This document shows positions 11,201 to 13,865 of a DNA stretch of 13,865 bases, piece by piece. The DNA comes from CAZQBY01 sp964540655 (lineage in GTDB: Archaea; Altiarchaeota; Altiarchaeia; JAFGQM01): assembly GCA_964540655.1 (NCBI GenBank), contig CAZINR010000036.1:1-13865 (forward strand). The letters are read 5' to 3'. Below the pieces are notes generated by a model. That model had not been told where the DNA came from. It made no database searches and saw nothing but the letters and a program-made list of their open reading frames with translations. The translations under genes and the position numbers were made by a program. Numbering within the stretch: position 1 is the stretch's first letter; each line of letters starts with the position of its first letter.

Positions 11201-13865
11201 CTACGCGGCGTACTTTATGGTGCGGTAGTCGTAGTAAGTGGTACCTGTGACATAGAGATTGCCTGACGAATCCAGTGCAATTCCCTTGCCATAATCGGAT
11301 TCACCACTGTCAAAGGTCCTGTTGAACAAGTGGTTTCCATCCGAGTCGTAGACTATCGTATAGTAGTCCCAGTTGGCCCCGTTATGGACCACACCAGTGA
11401 CATAGACGTTCCCGCCATCATCGACTGCCACATCTTTTGCCGTGTTCCGCGAGTCACTGTAATATCGCTTGGTCCAAACGACGCTTCCGCCCGGCGAGTA
11501 CTTTATTGTCAAGTAATCCGTGGGGGGACGATATTCCGAGCTGTCATGTGTGGACATACCTGTCACATACACATATCCGTCACTGTCCACTGCTACGCCA
11601 TAGGCCCTATCGTGGTCAGGACCAGCGTCGTATATGTCCCTCCACTGGACGTTGCCGCTGGAGTCCAATTTCACCACATAGTAGGCGTCGCCATTCAGCT
11701 GGCTGCTACCCGAAGCAATTCCGACTACATAAACGTTTCCGGAACCGTCGGCAACTACGTCCTGTCCGTACTCGGATTTGCCTTGTACATCCAGAGTCTC
11801 CCAAACAAGGTCGCCGTCCAGCTCGTACTTTCGCACGAGGATGTCAGCCCCGTTGCCCTCGCCGTAACCGGTCACATAGAAGTACTGACCCTCGACGTCT
11901 ATGCCGTATGCGTCATATGGTCCGGTAGTAAACTTCTCGTCCCATACTTCGTTACCGTCCGAATCATACTTAACGGTGTACCAGTGGTCGCCGTAACTTA
12001 CATCCTGCCTGCCAGTCACGTACACATTGCCGTCGTCGTCGACATCTATGTCTTCCGCATAGGTCTCAGGCTTCTCCTCGTCGAACCCGATTGAAGTCGT
12101 GTTCCAGATATAGTTGCCATTGGAATCGTACTTCACGGTGACATATTTGCTACTATAATCGGAACTGCTATACGTATGCGTATCGAAATACCCGGTTACA
12201 TACACATTGCCGTCGTCGTCCACTGCAACAGCACTGGCTTCACCATAACGGTAGGTCCCGGATCCGCCTCCCTGAGTATACAGAGTATTCCACTCCTCCT
12301 GGTACGGCTCTGAAAGAGCTTCGCAGTAGTCCTCTCCCAGACCGCTGCCCTCATACATTGTCAGGATGTCGCTTGCCGCAATCTCCTCGTCGAAGATCGC
12401 CACTTCGTCTATGGCTCCGTCAAACTGCAGGTCCAGCTGCTCCCTCGTCGCTATCATGGTGGGAGCGTCAGTCGTGCCGCCGGTTCCTGCAAGGTTGTCC
12501 TCCTTGATATCGTAGGAGGTCTCCTCGACCCCATTGACGTAGAACTTCACGCCCGAAGCGTCCGTGCTGCCGTCGTAGGTCACCGCCACGTGGCTCCACA
12601 CTCCCTGGGAAACGCTCAGCGAATCGCTGTCCACGATGAGCCTGTTCCTCGGACTCTCCGTGTTGTCACTGATTATGGCGAACGCCAGCGTGCCGTCCGG
12701 CCTCATGACGAACTGGTATCCTGCCTTCTGGACCGCGCTCTCCGAGCGGGCCACTATGAAGGAGTTGGACATCGCGTCCGGCTTTATCCAGGCCGCTATG
12801 CTGAAGCTCTCGTCGGCCGCGAAGTCTAGGCTGGCGTCGTTGCCGACGTTGACATAGTCTCCGCTGCCGTCGAAGTCCAGGGCTCCTTCCAGCTTGCCGG
12901 TGGTCCAGGTGGCTCCTGTGACCGTGCCGTCGTTGCCGCCGCGGAAGTCCTCCGCGGATGAACCGCTGCCCTCGTCCAGCTTCCAATACCCGGCCATGCT
13001 GTCCGGGCAGTCGCAGCCCTCATCCGTCTCGCCGTCGCAGTCGTTGTCCGCGCCGTCACAGACCTCGTCGGCGCCGGGATTGGCGTCGGCATCGGCGTCG
13101 TCACAGTCGATCGGGCCGCATCCGCCGCCCGTGCCGGTAAAGTAGCCGTCGCCGTCAGCATCGGCGCAAACAGGCTTGTCGCAGACTCCCAGTGCTCCGG
13201 CTTCATAGATGTCCTCTATGACCGAGCCGCTAAGCGCCTGGCCGAATATCTGGACCTCGTCGAACACAGCATTAGTGTAGCCCTTGTTCGCAGCGCCTCT
13301 CGCGCCGATGAGGAGGTCCCTCCCCACGTCGTTGACTGCGGCAGAGCCTATGGTCTGGTCGCCCTTAAGCTCCCCATCGACGTAGAACCTCATGGTCGGT
13401 CCGTCTCTGACGGCCGTTATGAAGTACCACTCGCCGATGGTCATCTCTTCCTGGCTGAAGACCTTGTAGCTGCTGGTGCCGCTCTCGATTCCGAAACCTG
13501 GCTTGTTGTCGTTGCCGTCGCCGGGTCCGGAGCACAGGGATATCGACCACTCATTGGCTCCGGGCTCTCCGCCGTTCCTCCACTTCATCACTCCGGGACA
13601 GTTGTCCCAGTTGGATGAAGCCTCCAGCTTCTTGACCCAGAAGGCGACCGTGAAGTCACCGCTTCCGAAGTCGAGGCTGTCGTCGTCCTCGATGAGCACG
13701 TAGTCATCCACGCCGTCGAGCTGTAGGCCGTCTCCGACCATGCCGTCGACCAGCGTCGGGCCGTTCATCAGGGTCCCGATGTTGCCGTCGATGACGTCCG
13801 GGGTCTTGCCGCCGCTCGCGTCATCCATAGTCCACCAGCTGGCGTCTACATAGACGTCAGCGCAG
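11201..13865 (-). CDS. Large cell-surface protein: LamG, MopE-like motif, LamG, SBBP beta-propeller (5' end outside window)
   Basis: The reading frame stays open to the window edge: upstream of the first Met at 13828 it reads CADVYVDASWWT, so that Met is internal and the true start lies outside. Counting from that Met, there is a LamG/concanavalin-like domain at about 1-205. A MopE-like Asp-rich metal motif lies at about 216-272 (CADADGDGYFTGTGGG, DCDDADADANPGADEVCDGA, DNDCDGETDEGC). A second LamG is at about 279-495 (AGYWKLDEGSGS opening). Then come seven SBBP-type blades (about 505-875), each with a GNVYVTG-like strand (542, 602, 650, 700, 754, 808, 858) and a TVKYDSDGN..W strand. The last blade ends at TIKYAA, lacking its W strand, while an EEWNTLY strand precedes the first blade, as in a ring closed by sharing strands. 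No C-terminal anchor is seen. Probably an exported carbohydrate- or surface-binding protein with Ca2+ sites. Confidence 0.88.
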   Translation of the reverse strand, partial: CADVYVDASWWTMDDASGGKTPDVIDGNIGTLMNGPTLVDGMVGDGLQLDGVDDYVLIEDDDSLDFGSGDFTVAFWVKKLEASSNWDNCPGVMKWRNGGEPGANEWSISLCSGPGDGNDNKPGFGIESGTSSYKVFSQEEMTIGEWYFITAVRDGPTMRFYVDGELKGDQTIGSAAVNDVGRDLLIGARGAANKGYTNAVFDEVQIFGQALSGSVIEDIYEAGALGVCDKPVCADADGDGYFTGTGGGCGPIDCDDADADANPGADEVCDGADNDCDGETDEGCDCPDSMAGYWKLDEGSGSSAEDFRGGNDGTVTGATWTTGKLEGALDFDGSGDYVNVGNDASLDFAADESFSIAAWIKPDAMSNSFIVARSESAVQKAGYQFVMRPDGTLAFAIISDNTESPRNRLIVDSDSLSVSQGVWSHVAVTYDGSTDASGVKFYVNGVEETSYDIKEDNLAGTGGTTDAPTMIATREQLDLQFDGAIDEVAIFDEEIAASDILTMYEGSGLGEDYCEALSEPYQEEWNTLYTQGGGSGTYRYGEASAVAVDDDGNVYVTGYFDTHTYSSSDYSSKYVTVKYDSNGNYIWNTTSIGFDEEKPETYAEDIDVDDDGNVYVTGRQDVSYGDHWYTVKYDSDGNEVWDEKFTTGPYDAYGIDVEGQYFYVTGYGEGNGADILVRKYELDGDLVWETLDVQGKSEYGQDVVADGSGNVYVVGIASGSSQLNGDAYYVVKLDSSGNVQWRDIYDAGPDHDRAYGVAVDSDGYVYVTGMSTHDSSEYRPPTDYLTIKYSPGGSVVWTKRYYSDSRNTAKDVAVDDGGNVYVTGVVHNGANWDYYTIVYDSDGNHLFNRTFDSGESDYGKGIALDSSGNLYVTGTTYYDYRTIKYAA
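12021..12220. repeat. Exact 20-bp repeat inside propeller blades
   Basis: The 20 bases at 12021-12040 recur exactly at 12201-12220, a spacing of 180 bp or 60 codons. They encode the same DDDGNVY segment in the first two SBBP blades. The near-identity at DNA level suggests recent duplication or gene conversion of blades. Confidence 0.75.

Overview
This window looks like archaeal chromosome of about 58-60% GC (estimated by eye). Several independent features support this. Most transcription units have a T-rich TATA element 24-30 nt before the start codon and no Shine-Dalgarno, the pattern of leaderless archaeal mRNAs. AGG (Arg) and ATA (Ile) codons are common. The protein families are archaeal: an NreA-type DNA repair protein, a DUF211 protein, a small VIT1/CCC1-like membrane protein, a class III (KKGQ..IEY) pilin, and an archaeal-type asparagine synthetase. 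Cys-rich secreted proteins with CGNGxCExGE and MopE-like Asp-rich motifs, plus LamG/beta-propeller surface proteins, recall DPANN and related uncultured archaea. The lineage cannot be fixed from this window.

Layout. 97-495 (+) is a small Cys-rich, membrane-anchored exported protein. Its stop codon abuts the stop of the convergent asnB (496-2139, -). Upstream of asnB on the same strand is a nitrilase-superfamily hydrolase (2242-3069, -). A 67-bp divergent promoter region then leads to two related pilin-like genes (3137-3550 and 3591-4058, +); only the second keeps a prepilin signal. 4059-4246 is a non-coding, repeat-rich stretch holding an inverted repeat over a TATA box and four copies of an 8-bp motif forming strong hairpins. 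It leads into a likely 33-residue membrane peptide (4247-4348) that overlaps a 63-residue XRE-type regulator (4345-4536) by ATGA.

4597-6782 is an overlapping pair: nreA and a radical-SAM/helix-hairpin-helix protein of the putative DNA modification/repair family. Both end in a QSxLxxY sequence resembling a PCNA-interacting (PIP) box. Next come DUF211 plus VIT-like membrane protein (6816-7690, ATGA overlap) and a short ParB/sulfiredoxin-fold protein with NGHHR (7721-8149).

8199-11151 is an envelope module: a 616-residue secreted Cys-rich/Ig-like protein, an overlapping single-pass protein with a C-terminal zinc ribbon, and a two-helix membrane protein. A bidirectional intrinsic-type terminator separates this from a convergent gene (11201 to the window edge, -) for a large surface protein: LamG, MopE-like calcium/metal motif, LamG, seven-bladed SBBP propeller. 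Its 5' end lies outside the window.

The items most worth following up are the PIP-tagged NreA/radical-SAM pair, the membrane peptide/XRE cassette with its structured leader, and the pilin paralogue that has lost its prepilin signal. No rRNA, tRNA, CRISPR or insertion sequence was recognised. No gene-free stretch exceeds 300 bases.
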